DNA from: an uncultured Chlorobiaceae bacterium | GTDB taxonomy: Bacteria > Bacteroidota > Chlorobiia > Chlorobiales > Chlorobiaceae | Length of the DNA: 42,147 bases | Direction of reading: 5' to 3' | NCBI GenBank assembly: GCA_903928225.1 | Contig: CAIYPU010000124.1 | Coordinates: 1-42,147, forward strand | Part shown: positions 6,992-17,165 of the stretch, piece after piece | How positions within the stretch are numbered: position 1 is the first letter of the stretch | Layout of the letters: each line of letters starts with the position of its first letter | The notes under the pieces: generated by a model | Told to the model about the DNA's origin: nothing | The model's database searches: none | The model's input: the letters and a program-made list of their open reading frames with translations, nothing else | Made by a program: the position numbers and the translations under genes

Positions 6992-7627
6992 TCAGCCCAA
7001 CAGTGTCTTTCCCTCCTTCAGGGCATTTCGGTACTTCGTGAAATTCCTGCAGGCGTGCTCCTGCTCGAGACGATCGTCATGGATTTTCTTGATGAGTTCG
7101 ACAACCTGCCCGGGTTCAGTGACATGGAAAATCATATGCATATCGCTTTTGGCAAAAAGCTGCCGGGGCAGGACTTCCGTTTCGAGCCAGAGCAGGAGGT
7201 TCGTCCAGATTTCACCGAACAGGATGACGGGCGTTTCGCAGATATGCTCCACCTGGACAAGCTGCCAGGTGTAGAAAAGTTCGAGCATGGTGCCTATTCC
7301 TCCGGGGGCGACCACCACGGCATCGGAAAGGGCCATGAAGGTGTCGAGCCTGCTGCTGAACAGCGAGAACTCCTCCTTGATATCGAGGTAGGCGTTCGGC
7401 TGCTGTTCTTTCGGCAGCCTGATGTTCAGGCCTATCGACCTGCTCTGGGAACTGGCGCTCTTCGTCCCTGCGTTGGCGGCCTGCATGAGGCCCGGACCAC
7501 CTCCCGTCACGATATCGAAACCGTAACCGGCAAGCCCTTTCGCTATGGTGAAGACATTCCGGTAGTCCTCGCTGCCTTCCTCTATCCTTGCGGAACCGAA
7601 TATCGCAACCCTGTAATGAAGGTCCAT
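6992..7627 (-). CDS. LOG-family (lysine decarboxylase-like) nucleotide hydrolase
   Basis: Rossmann-fold protein of the LOG family, known in plants and some bacteria as cytokinin riboside 5'-monophosphate phosphoribohydrolase; bacterial members hydrolyse nucleoside monophosphates. Both signatures are present: [12 protein letters not shown] (about residue 40) and [11 protein letters not shown] (about residue 107), plus the N-terminal VAIFGSARI. It is not a real lysine decarboxylase despite the common label. It follows ligA by 34 bp. Confidence 0.85.
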   Translation of the reverse strand: MDLHYRVAIFGSARIEEGSEDYRNVFTIAKGLAGYGFDIVTGGGPGLMQAANAGTKSASSQSRSIGLNIRLPKEQQPNAYLDIKEEFSLFSSRLDTFMALSDAVVVAPGGIGTMLELFYTWQLVQVEHICETPVILFGEIWTNLLLWLETEVLPRQLFAKSDMHMIFHVTEPGQVVELIKKIHDDRLEQEHACRNFTKYRNALKEGKTLLG

Positions 7628-7661
7628 TTTCCCACTGGTTATAAATTTTAAGGATTCCCGT

Positions 7662-9689
<2,028 letters not shown>

Positions 9690-11228
9690 TTAACGGGAAG
9701 GCGAGAAAGCCCATCCGGCAAGATTCTTGAGGAAACCGAGGGAACCGGGAATGCCGAGTTTCTCGAATGTCGCCCTGAGCACACGCGGATAACGCCATGC
9801 GACCCTGATCATGAGCGCGATCAGCTCATCGAATTTCATTTCGTCACGGAACATCGCCTGGCGGTAACGGGAAGGAAGGTCGTCGAGCACGATCATGACT
9901 TCGTTCATGAGATCGTTGACGAAGTTGGGTTCGTCCGTAGCCGAATTGAAACACATGTATTTCATCAGGTTGGCCATCGATGCCACATTGTGTTCATAGG
10001 CGCTGATCTTTTCAAGTTTCTCCTTCGACAGGTCGTTTTCGCCGAGCGCCTTGTCAAGGTCCGCGGTCAGACGGGGCAGGTTGCGTACCATCGATCCGAA
10101 CCCGCAGAAAGTCAGTGGAGAACCGAGCGAAGCCGCATCACCGAAGAGAATGATCCTGTCGTCGGCGATCTCCCTCGTGCGGTTGAAACCGTCATGGAAA
10201 TACGCGGGAATGATCCCGAAAACCGGACGGTGGACGGTGAAATCCCTGCCGGGTTTCTTGTATTCGCCGAGTATCCTGAAGTAGGTTTCGAACAGGGCAA
10301 GCAGGCTCTTGTCGTTGGGCGAATCCACCTCATCGTAAAAAAACAGATAGGTGATGTACTGGGAACCATTTCCGGGAAACCCTTCCCAGATCAGCTGGCG
10401 CCCTTTCCTCGAACTCATGTCCGCGGGGCCGGTGGATACCAAAATTTCTCCATGATCATAATCCGCATTTTCAAATCCGCTCGCAATCGTGCCGACAGTC
10501 GGACAGACATGGGTCTGCGGCATACCCTGGTTGAGCTGCATGGCAATCGGTGAGAGTACCCCCATGACGTCGACAAGCACCCTGGTGCGGTAATAAAAAT
10601 GTTTTCCTTCGCGATCGGCGGTTTTGACGACAATATGGTCCGGGAAACGATAACAGCAGATAAAAGACATGCCTGCGATGACCGTACTTCCCGGTGACGC
10701 GAGCAGCTTTTCCTTCGCGATGCCAAGCAGGCGGTCGGCGTCTACCGCACAGTCGAGCACATTTTCCATCACTAAACGCTTCTGGCTGCCGTCCGGCTTG
10801 AAAAACTCGACCCAGCCTGCCTTGTAGCGCCTCACGATCGTGGAATCGATCTCGCTTCCGGTAAAAAGTCCCGTAAACACAAGGTTGTCGAGTTCTTTCC
10901 TTGATATGTTCCAGTCCCTCGTGGATTTTGCTGGTTCACGCCTGTCCACGACCAGCACGCTCCTTCGGTATGTTCCGGCCATCACTCCGGCATGGAGCAG
11001 GCTGAGCGTTCCGCCTGCATAGATCAGGTCGTATTCGCCGCTGATCGTTGCGTCGGCTGGGAGCGAGGAAGCCGGCTTGATGACTTCAGGCAGCGGCCCT
11101 TTCAGCATCTCCCAGTAACGGTCGATTTCGAGAAGGTGATCGAGATGGCGCTGACCGTCAGCGATCGATGAAAAAGCTTTGTAGAGGGCTGGATGCGTAT
11201 CCCTGATCTCTGCGAGTGAAAGCGGCAT
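9690..11228 (-). CDS. cruA: CruA-type lycopene cyclase (FAD-dependent)
   Basis: Probable CruA, which cyclises lycopene to gamma-carotene on the way to chlorobactene-type carotenoids of green sulfur bacteria. The sequence shows an FAD-binding fold: YDLIYAGGTLSLLHA at residues 66-80, VLVVDR at 91-96, and LFGDAASLGSPLTFCGFG at 371-388. DWNISRKEL at 105-113 is the motif I associate with the CruA/CruP group. The 512-residue length fits. A paralogue (CruB in brown-coloured species) is hard to exclude without an alignment. It lies 43 bp after the LolD-like gene and 9 bp before ligA; there is no other carotenoid gene in this run, and crtC is 11 kb away. Confidence 0.78.
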   Translation of the reverse strand: MPLSLAEIRDTHPALYKAFSSIADGQRHLDHLLEIDRYWEMLKGPLPEVIKPASSLPADATISGEYDLIYAGGTLSLLHAGVMAGTYRRSVLVVDRREPAKSTRDWNISRKELDNLVFTGLFTGSEIDSTIVRRYKAGWVEFFKPDGSQKRLVMENVLDCAVDADRLLGIAKEKLLASPGSTVIAGMSFICCYRFPDHIVVKTADREGKHFYYRTRVLVDVMGVLSPIAMQLNQGMPQTHVCPTVGTIASGFENADYDHGEILVSTGPADMSSRKGRQLIWEGFPGNGSQYITYLFFYDEVDSPNDKSLLALFETYFRILGEYKKPGRDFTVHRPVFGIIPAYFHDGFNRTREIADDRIILFGDAASLGSPLTFCGFGSMVRNLPRLTADLDKALGENDLSKEKLEKISAYEHNVASMANLMKYMCFNSATDEPNFVNDLMNEVMIVLDDLPSRYRQAMFRDEMKFDELIALMIRVAWRYPRVLRATFEKLGIPGSLGFLKNLAGWAFSPSR

Positions 11229-11271
11229 AACAGGATATTGGAAAAATAATGTGCCTTGTCTTGAAATTTAT

Positions 11272-11991
11272 TCAGGATACCCGGGCTTCCCTGCCCCTGA
11301 GCATCGAATCGCTCTCAATGGTCCCGTCAACCAGGTGGATGCGCCTTCCTGCCCTGTTGGCAAACTCCTCGTCATGGGTCACGACGATGATCGTCTGCCC
11401 GTTTTCACGGTTCAGTTTTTCAAACAGTTCGTAGACGTTGCCCGCAGATTTCGAATCGAGGTTGCCTGTCGGCTCATCCCCGAGCAGGAGCTTCGGCTCG
11501 TTCGCAAGTGCCCTTGCTATGGCGACCCGCTGCTGCTGTCCTCCTGAAAGCTGACTTGGCCTGTTCGTATATTTGTTCGACATGCCAACCGTATCGAGGA
11601 GCATCATCGCCCGCTCGCGGATCTCCTTGCGGCTGCGCCGGCCGTTGATCATCATCGGCATGCTGACGTTTTCCACGGAGTTGAACTCAGGCAGCAGAAA
11701 ATGGAACTGGTAGATGAACCCGATCTTTTCATTGCGGATACGGGTCATTTCCGTTTCGTTTTTTTCAGTAATATCCTCTCCATCGATCCAGACCTTGCCG
11801 GATGTCGGTTTGTCGAGACCTCCCATCATGTAGAGCAGTGTCGATTTCCCTGAACCCGAAGGCCCGGTGATGGATACGAATTCACCGGCTTTTACTTCGA
11901 AAGTGAGGTTGGGAATGATTGTCTGGCGAACATCCCGCGACAGTTCGAGCTCACGCCGGATATTTTCAAGTTTGAGGATCGTTTCAGCCAT
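11272..11991 (-). CDS. LolD/MacB-type ABC transporter ATP-binding protein
   Basis: ATPase subunit of the class that works with FtsX-like permeases in lipoprotein release (LolCDE), MacB-type efflux or cell-division complexes. Walker A GPSGSGKS is at residues 43-50, the signature is [15 protein letters not shown], and Walker B plus D-loop is [29 protein letters not shown] is typical of the LolD group. No permease gene is adjacent. It leads the five-gene minus-strand run. A role in lipoprotein sorting is the default for a Gram-negative cell but is not shown by context. Confidence 0.85.
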   Translation of the reverse strand: MAETILKLENIRRELELSRDVRQTIIPNLTFEVKAGEFVSITGPSGSGKSTLLYMMGGLDKPTSGKVWIDGEDITEKNETEMTRIRNEKIGFIYQFHFLLPEFNSVENVSMPMMINGRRSRKEIRERAMMLLDTVGMSNKYTNRPSQLSGGQQQRVAIARALANEPKLLLGDEPTGNLDSKSAGNVYELFEKLNRENGQTIIVVTHDEEFANRAGRRIHLVDGTIESDSMLRGREARVS

Positions 11992-12321
11992 CAGAAGCCG
12001 GGGACCTTATTCAGGATTGACCGTGAAGCCATCGAAAAACAACCGTCTTTACATTCTTGTATAAAACTTCATTATAACAAAAAAGCGATTAAACGCGGAG
12101 CGATATCTCATCCCGACCTGTTGCCGGATATCGGGAAACATCTTCCCAGTTTGCATGCGTTGTGTTTCAGTATATATTACGGCAGAGCCGGATGCAGGCA
12201 GTAAACCGCGACATATAAAACAACTCAACGGCACATTACCGAAATTCCTAATATTTTTAGGTTATTTTCTATTTATTCCGCATATACAATAAAATAATTC
12301 GACCAATCACCTGTAGTTCCC
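11992..12321. other. 330-bp divergent intergenic region, LolD-like / modD
   Basis: No credible gene. The right half is AT-rich and carries the inverted repeat described at 12247-12261, and a TACAAT hexamer at 12285-12290 that could be a -10 element for modD. I see no recognisable molybdenum-cofactor riboswitch or ModE-box match, but a weak one could be missed by eye. Confidence 0.6.
12247..12261 (+). promoter_or_regulatory. Candidate operator/promoter element upstream of modD
   Basis: CCTAA-TATTT-TTAGG, a perfect 5-bp inverted repeat 24 bases upstream of a TACAAT hexamer and about 60 bases before the modD ATG. Position and symmetry suit a regulator site for the molybdate operon. The arms are short and AT-rich, so chance is possible. 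Confidence 0.3.
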
Positions 12322-13194
12322 ATGCTCTATACACTTCCGGACAGAGAGATCGAGCGCTTTATCGAAGAAGATGTCCCATACGGCGATCTTACCACATCGC
12401 TGCTTGGCATAGGGGCAGTCCGGGGTGAAATTTCGTTCACGAGCCGCGAAAACACGGTGCTCTGCTGTACAGAAGAGGCTGCGCGTGTCCTCGAAAAATC
12501 AGGCGCAGGAATATTTTGCTGCATGGAAAGCGGCACCTGCATAATGCCCGGCGTAACGTTCCTGAAAGCGCAAGGTCCTGCAGCAAACCTTCATACCGCA
12601 TGGAAAGTGGCGCTGAACCTGCTCGAATATGGTTCCGGAATAGCAACACGTACTCATGCCATTGTCACGAAAGCCCGGCAGGCCAATCCCGGTATCGTTG
12701 TCGTCACTACCCGCAAATCGTTTCCTGGAACGAAAAAAATCGCCATCAAGGCCATCATGGCAGGGGGCGCAATGCCGCACCGGCTGGGCCTCTCCGAAAC
12801 CATACTGGTGTTCGGCAGGCACCGGTCGTTCCTCCCCGGCAGTCAGAGCTTCGCCGATACGGTAAGCTCCCTGAAAAAGCGTGCACCGGAACACAAGGTC
12901 ATCGCCGAGGCGGATTCCTTTGACGAGGCCTTGAGTTTTGCCTGTAGCGGGGCCGATGTCGTACAGGTGGACAAAATGAAGCCGGAAATACTGTCGGAAC
13001 TTGCAGAACGAATCCACAGGGAGTCCCCCGGGGTTGCGGTTTCTGCAGCCGGAGGCATCAATGCTGATAATGCCTCGGTTTATGCCGCGACAGGCATAGA
13101 CATCATGGTGCTTTCGTCGGTTTATTTCGGAAAGCCGTCTGATATCGCCGTATCGCTCCGTCCATTGGAAAGAGCGGAAACCAGTGATGAATAA
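12322..13194 (+). CDS. modD: ModD, NadC-like molybdate-operon protein
   Basis: Homologue of quinolinate phosphoribosyltransferase that occurs with molybdate transporters; its reaction is not established. It has the NadC-like fold markers FIEEDVPYGDLTT at residues 13-25, LEYGSGIATRTH, TTRKSFPGTKK, PHRLGLSETILVF and the C-terminal AAGGINADN. The FPGTKK and HRLGLSE wording is ModD-like rather than NadC-like. The gene is first of modD-modB-modC; its TAA overlaps the modB ATG (TAATG), which argues for coupled expression with the transporter. Confidence 0.88.
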   Translation: MLYTLPDREIERFIEEDVPYGDLTTSLLGIGAVRGEISFTSRENTVLCCTEEAARVLEKSGAGIFCCMESGTCIMPGVTFLKAQGPAANLHTAWKVALNLLEYGSGIATRTHAIVTKARQANPGIVVVTTRKSFPGTKKIAIKAIMAGGAMPHRLGLSETILVFGRHRSFLPGSQSFADTVSSLKKRAPEHKVIAEADSFDEALSFACSGADVVQVDKMKPEILSELAERIHRESPGVAVSAAGGINADNASVYAATGIDIMVLSSVYFGKPSDIAVSLRPLERAETSDE

Positions 13195-13892
13195 TGTTTC
13201 GGCCAATGCAGCTGACACCTGAAGACATCAATGCCATCGTGCTTTCGATGAAAGTGGCCCTGACGGCGACCATCATAGCCCTTCCCTTCGGATTTGCCGT
13301 TGCATGGCTGATTGTCTACAAGGCATTCAGGGGCAAAGTGCTGCTCGAAGTCCTGGTCAACCTTCCCCTTACCCTGCCGCCGGTTGTCATCGGCTACCTT
13401 CTGCTCCTCCTCCTCGGCAGGAACGGGTTCATAGGCAAAACGCTCCAGGAAGTCGGTATACCGGTGATCTTCACCTGGAAAGCCGCGGTTGTCGCTTCGG
13501 CGACCGTCGGCTTCCCGCTGCTGGTGCGTTCGATCCGGCTTGGCATGGAATCAATCGAAACTGGCCTCATCGATGCATCGCGCAGCCTGGGGGCACCATG
13601 GCATGATACCCTTTTTTCAGTTGTCCTTCCGCTTTCATCGAGAGGCATCCTGGCCGGGTCCTCCCTCATGTTCGCAAGGAGCATCGGCGAATTCGGCGCT
13701 ACGATCATCGTCGCCGGAAACATTCCCGGAATAACGCAAACCATTCCCCTTGCGATCTACGATTACGCGAGTTCTCCATCGAGCACGGCAATGGCCCTGT
13801 CGCTCTGCATCGTCTCCATCATGATTTCCGTCACCGTTCTGCTGCTGCATGACGCGGTCGCAGGAAAGATCGAAAGGGAAAGGGGCCGGTGA
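13194..13892 (+). CDS. modB: Molybdate ABC transporter permease
   Basis: Inner-membrane channel of the ModABC molybdate importer. It has five or six membrane segments. The permease EAA-type loop is visible as LIDASRSLGAPWHDTLFSVVLPL, followed by RSIGEFGATIIVAGNIPG, which is characteristic of ModB/CysT-type permeases. The 232-residue length is normal. The ATG at 13194 overlaps the modD stop; a second Met four codons in (13206) is an alternative. The 3' end overlaps the modC start as GTGA. Confidence 0.93.
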   Translation: MFRPMQLTPEDINAIVLSMKVALTATIIALPFGFAVAWLIVYKAFRGKVLLEVLVNLPLTLPPVVIGYLLLLLLGRNGFIGKTLQEVGIPVIFTWKAAVVASATVGFPLLVRSIRLGMESIETGLIDASRSLGAPWHDTLFSVVLPLSSRGILAGSSLMFARSIGEFGATIIVAGNIPGITQTIPLAIYDYASSPSSTAMALSLCIVSIMISVTVLLLHDAVAGKIERERGR

Positions 13893-14944
13893 AACTCAGC
13901 ATCGATATCGAGAAAAAATTCAGCGCATTCTCCCTGCAGTTCTCGACCACCGTTGAAGGTCCTCGAACCGGCATATTCGGACCGTCGGGAAGCGGGAAAT
14001 CAACGCTGGTCAGCATCCTCAGCGGCCTGCAGCAGCCGCAGAGGGGCGAAATCTCAATCGACGGTGAATGTCTGTTCAGCAGCAGCCGCAATATCAATAT
14101 CTCCCCCGAGAAACGCAGGATTTCGATTGTGTTCCAGCATGCGATGCTCTTTCCGCACATGAACGTCAGATCGAATATCCTGTACGGCTATCGACGCAGC
14201 AGGGCAGCGGATAGACGCATCCACCCGGATGCCCTCATCGAGCTCCTGAAACTGCAGCCGCTTCTCCAGAGGGATTCGCTCACTCTTTCCGGCGGAGAAA
14301 GGCAACGGGTTGCTCTGGCGAGGGCAGTGCTCGCGAACCCGAGGCTCCTGCTCATGGATGAACCGCTGTCAGCCCTTGACGATACCCTCAGGTTCCAGAT
14401 CATCCCCTACCTGAAAAGCGTCAGTACGGGGTTCGGCATCCCATACCTGTTCATCTCGCACTCCCTCGTCGAAATGCAGCTGATGGCGGACCATGCCATC
14501 GTCATGGAAAACGGGCGCATCAGGGAAGAAACGACCCCGGACAGGCTCGCACGTCAAAAAATGGGCGCAAGCAGGTATGGTTACCAGAACCTGATGCGTT
14601 TTTCCGGATCGGAAGCATGCAGCGGCATGTATGCCTGCAGGTGGGGCGGCAACATTATCCTTGTTTCCGAAGATCCCGGCAGCGGAGAGGCGCTTTTCGA
14701 GCTTTCGTCTCGCGAGATCATCCTGTTCAGGAAAAACCCCGAAGCGATCAGCGCCCGCAACCTGCTGCAATGCACGGTCACGGAAATCTTCCGTTCGGAT
14801 GGAAGGATCGGTGTGGAGCTGACTGCCGGTGGAGTAACCCTTGTCGCGGAAATCGTGCCAAGGGCATCGGAAGAGCTCGCATTAACGACCGGCTCGACAA
14901 TCTTTGCGGCCATCAAGGCATCGTCGTTCAGAAGGCTTTCCTGA
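13889..14944 (+). CDS. modC: Molybdate ABC transporter ATP-binding protein
   Basis: ATPase that energises molybdate import. Walker [10 protein letters not shown] is at residues 31-39, the signature LSGGERQRVALARA starts at 133, and Walker B LLLMDEP follows at about 153. The C-terminal third (about residues 285-351) looks like a Mop/TOBE molybdate-binding domain, as in E. coli ModC. The start codon is GTG, overlapping the modB TGA, with the purine-rich GAAAGGGAAAGGGG just upstream. The periplasmic binding protein modA is not next to it. Confidence 0.93.
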   Translation: MKLSIDIEKKFSAFSLQFSTTVEGPRTGIFGPSGSGKSTLVSILSGLQQPQRGEISIDGECLFSSSRNINISPEKRRISIVFQHAMLFPHMNVRSNILYGYRRSRAADRRIHPDALIELLKLQPLLQRDSLTLSGGERQRVALARAVLANPRLLLMDEPLSALDDTLRFQIIPYLKSVSTGFGIPYLFISHSLVEMQLMADHAIVMENGRIREETTPDRLARQKMGASRYGYQNLMRFSGSEACSGMYACRWGGNIILVSEDPGSGEALFELSSREIILFRKNPEAISARNLLQCTVTEIFRSDGRIGVELTAGGVTLVAEIVPRASEELALTTGSTIFAAIKASSFRRLS

Positions 14945-15052
14945 TGGCCGAAGCTGAGCATTACAACTTTTTACCACCTTTTCCTGTTCCATTTCAATAA
15001 GAAGCGGCAGGACGGAACGACGGCCGCAACGACGACAACAATAAGGGCAGCC

Positions 15053-15787
15053 ATGAAACCTTCCGGCAGGAAAGTCTGCTTCATGACAGGCGCATCCGGG
15101 AAACTCGGCAGCGAAATAGCGCTTTCAATCGCGGGGCAGGGATACACGGTTTTCTTCACCTGGCACTCATCGGAACAGAGGGCGCTTGATCTTCTCGAAA
15201 AAATCCGCTGGATAAGCCCCGAGTCGATGATGCAGCGGTGCGATATTTCAAAAACAGCTGATATCGCCACCGCTTTCGCCGCGTTCAGGAAACAGTTCGA
15301 AAGGCTCGACCTGCTCATGGCGAGCGCATCGAATTTTTTCAGCACCCCGCTGCCCGACGTTTCGGAAGAACAATGGGACAGCCTTGTGGATACCAACCTC
15401 AAGGGCACGTTCTTTACGATGCAGGAGGCGGTGAAGATCATGCAACAGCAGGAATCCGGCAGGATCATCACCATGAGCGACATCTCCGCAGGCCTGGTCT
15501 GGAGCGACTTCGCACCCTACACGGTATCAAAGGCCGGCATACAGCACCTGACCAGGATTTTCGCCAGAAAATACGCGCCCCGGATACTTGTCAACTCCAT
15601 TGCCCCGGGCACCATCAGCGAGTACCATGAAAATACGCCGGGGCCGGCTGAAGAACTGACCGAAAAAATTCCGCTCAGGCGGCTTGGGGATCCGCTCGAC
15701 ATCGTCAGGACAATCATCTTCCTGCTCGAGAACGATTATATCACCGGTCAGGTTATCAATGTTGACGGCGGAAGACTGCTGCGCTGA
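15053..15787 (+). CDS. Short-chain dehydrogenase/reductase, pteridine-reductase-like
   Basis: NAD(P)-dependent classical SDR of 244 residues. TGASGKLGSEIA binds the cofactor, and YTVSKAG holds the catalytic Tyr-x-x-x-Lys with Ser in MSDISAG before it. The C-terminus is TGQVINVDGG. The segment ASASNFFSTPLPDVSEEQWDSL replaces the usual NNAG and resembles the NNASSFxPTPL motif of pteridine reductases (PTR1/FolM). A reductase of a pterin is therefore my first guess, with an FabG-like role as the alternative. Start ATG has AAGGG about 10 bases upstream. It follows modC by 108 bp. Confidence 0.75.
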   Translation: MKPSGRKVCFMTGASGKLGSEIALSIAGQGYTVFFTWHSSEQRALDLLEKIRWISPESMMQRCDISKTADIATAFAAFRKQFERLDLLMASASNFFSTPLPDVSEEQWDSLVDTNLKGTFFTMQEAVKIMQQQESGRIITMSDISAGLVWSDFAPYTVSKAGIQHLTRIFARKYAPRILVNSIAPGTISEYHENTPGPAEELTEKIPLRRLGDPLDIVRTIIFLLENDYITGQVINVDGGRLLR

Positions 15788-15898
15788 AGGCAGGAAGAGG
15801 GCCCGGTAGAAGAGAGTGAAGTGCAAAGACGATAATGTTTTTTTATATTGGGTTTTGACCACAGCCAGCGAAAACCACTACCAAGATTGCAAACCATT

Positions 15899-16171
15899 AT
15901 GGAACAGGACGTCCCGGTTATCATCCACGGCGAACAAGACGCACCTTCAGCAAAAACCGGCGAAGAGCCTGTAATTGCCGATCAGTTGAAGGAAATCGGT
16001 CAATCCCTTTCGGAAGTAGTTTCCTCGTTCAGGGAGAGTGAATCTTTTGAACAGCTGGAAAAAATTTACGAGCAGACCAAGGAGTATATAAGGAAAAATC
16101 CCGCCCGCGCGATGGTCTATTCGCTTGGAGCAGGAGCTGTGCTTGGCCTTTTCTTGAGAAAGAAGCATTGA
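15899..16171 (+). CDS. YqjD/ElaB-like (DUF883) small membrane-anchored protein
   Basis: Soluble helical N-terminal part with a C-terminal hydrophobic, glycine-rich tail anchor (AMVYSLGAGAVLGLFLRKK), the layout of E. coli YqjD/ElaB, which are inner-membrane proteins that bind ribosomes in stationary phase. KNPARAMVYSLGAGAVLG is the family's characteristic end. An in-frame TTG at 15848 would add 17 residues, but the ATG at 15899 (MEQDVPVIIHG) gives the normal length of 90. The gene is first of three small genes. Family assignment rests mainly on the tail. Confidence 0.65.
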   Translation: MEQDVPVIIHGEQDAPSAKTGEEPVIADQLKEIGQSLSEVVSSFRESESFEQLEKIYEQTKEYIRKNPARAMVYSLGAGAVLGLFLRKKH

Positions 16172-16193
16172 GAGGGTGAATCCGGATACCATC

Positions 16194-16589
16194 ATGGACA
16201 TGAAAAGGGATGCGGAACGGGAACCGGCTGAAAAGCTGAGGAGAACCGGCATTCACAGACTTCTTGAAGAAACGGCTTCGTCAACGTATGCCGATGTCAT
16301 CGACATTATCGAGGCCAGGATCGAACTGCTCAAGATAGAGCTGACGGAAAAGATTGCCGCAGTGTCGGTATTCATTATCCTCGGAATCATCCTGATCATA
16401 GGTATAGCCTACCTCATCACCACATTCGCTCTCCTTGCCGGAGAGTTCTTCAGGCACCAGTTCCTCGGCTACCTGCTGGTCAGCCTTTTGTTCCTTTGCT
16501 GCTTTGTTTTTTTAGCCAGAATAAAACCATTGCTTCTTAAAAACCTGATACAGAACATTCTCCTTTCGGTCCATGACTACAAAAAATGA
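16194..16589 (+). CDS. YqjE-like (DUF1469, holin-superfamily) membrane protein
   Basis: Roughly 131-residue protein. An amphipathic N-terminal helix (YADVIDIIEARIELLKIELTEK) precedes two membrane spans (VSVFIILGIILIIGIAYLI and GYLLVSLLFLCCFVFL), the arrangement of the YqjE/putative actinobacterial holin-X family. That family is not a phage gene in this setting. The start is uncertain: a GTG at 16176 gives six more residues, but has its purine tract directly against it, so I prefer the ATG at 16194. The 3' end overlaps the next gene by 17 bases. Confidence 0.65.
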   Translation: MDMKRDAEREPAEKLRRTGIHRLLEETASSTYADVIDIIEARIELLKIELTEKIAAVSVFIILGIILIIGIAYLITTFALLAGEFFRHQFLGYLLVSLLFLCCFVFLARIKPLLLKNLIQNILLSVHDYKK

Positions 16590-16989
16590 CACCCTGCACG
16601 GCATCCAGGCACGCATTGAAGAACTCCAGAGAACAATCACGGAAAAAGAAAAACAGATCAAGGCAAGGACCCGGAACCTCAAGGAAGACATCGCGGAAGA
16701 GCTCTCGCCCGAAGAAATCGTAAAAAAACACCCGTTCCTCGCAGCAGGAACAACTTTCACGGCGGGGCTCATCATTACCAAATCGCTCGGTGGCCGACGC
16801 AAAAACCAGCCGGTTGCGAAATCTCCCGAACCGCCTGCACTTCAGCCCGAGTCGACCGCTTCACGCAGAAAAGGCGTTATGTATACCATCGGGCTCGACG
16901 TGTTCCACTCACTGAAGGACATCGGCTTCAAATACCTTCAGGGTTACGTTGAAAACAAGTTCAGAAAACAGGGCGGCACCGGCGCCTGA
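16573..16989 (+). CDS. Hypothetical coiled-coil protein, third gene of the YqjD/YqjE-like set
   Basis: 138 residues with an N-terminal charged coiled coil (IQARIEELQRTITEKEKQIK). A short KHPFLAAGTTFTAGLII segment may be a single membrane anchor. Then come a Pro-rich linker and a C-terminal amphipathic part. KKHPFLAAGTTFTAGL resembles the anchor of DUF883 proteins, so this may be a diverged YqjD-type paralogue or a functional analogue of YqjK. It overlaps the preceding gene by 17 bases. Function unknown. Confidence 0.6.
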   Translation: MTTKNDTLHGIQARIEELQRTITEKEKQIKARTRNLKEDIAEELSPEEIVKKHPFLAAGTTFTAGLIITKSLGGRRKNQPVAKSPEPPALQPESTASRRKGVMYTIGLDVFHSLKDIGFKYLQGYVENKFRKQGGTGA

Positions 16990-17165
16990 CCGTCCTCCCC
17001 TTCCCCGGGCTGAGCCTGCAAACTTCAGACTGACTTTTCTTCGAGAAATTCAGTACCTTAACGAAGTTCGCTATCCGTTGCCGCGGAACCACGAGCCTGA
17101 AAAGAGATCAACAGGTCAGCCGTGCGTTCCGGCTGGCCAGTTATGACAATCAAGAAAATCAGCCC

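Noticed and set aside
12499-13218. Minus-strand frame of 239 codons
   Set aside because: Antisense to modD, which has strong family motifs and operon overlap with modB.
16194-16589. Phage holin and hence a prophage remnant
   Set aside because: The family name includes holin, but the gene sits in a YqjD/YqjE-like cassette and no other phage gene is present.
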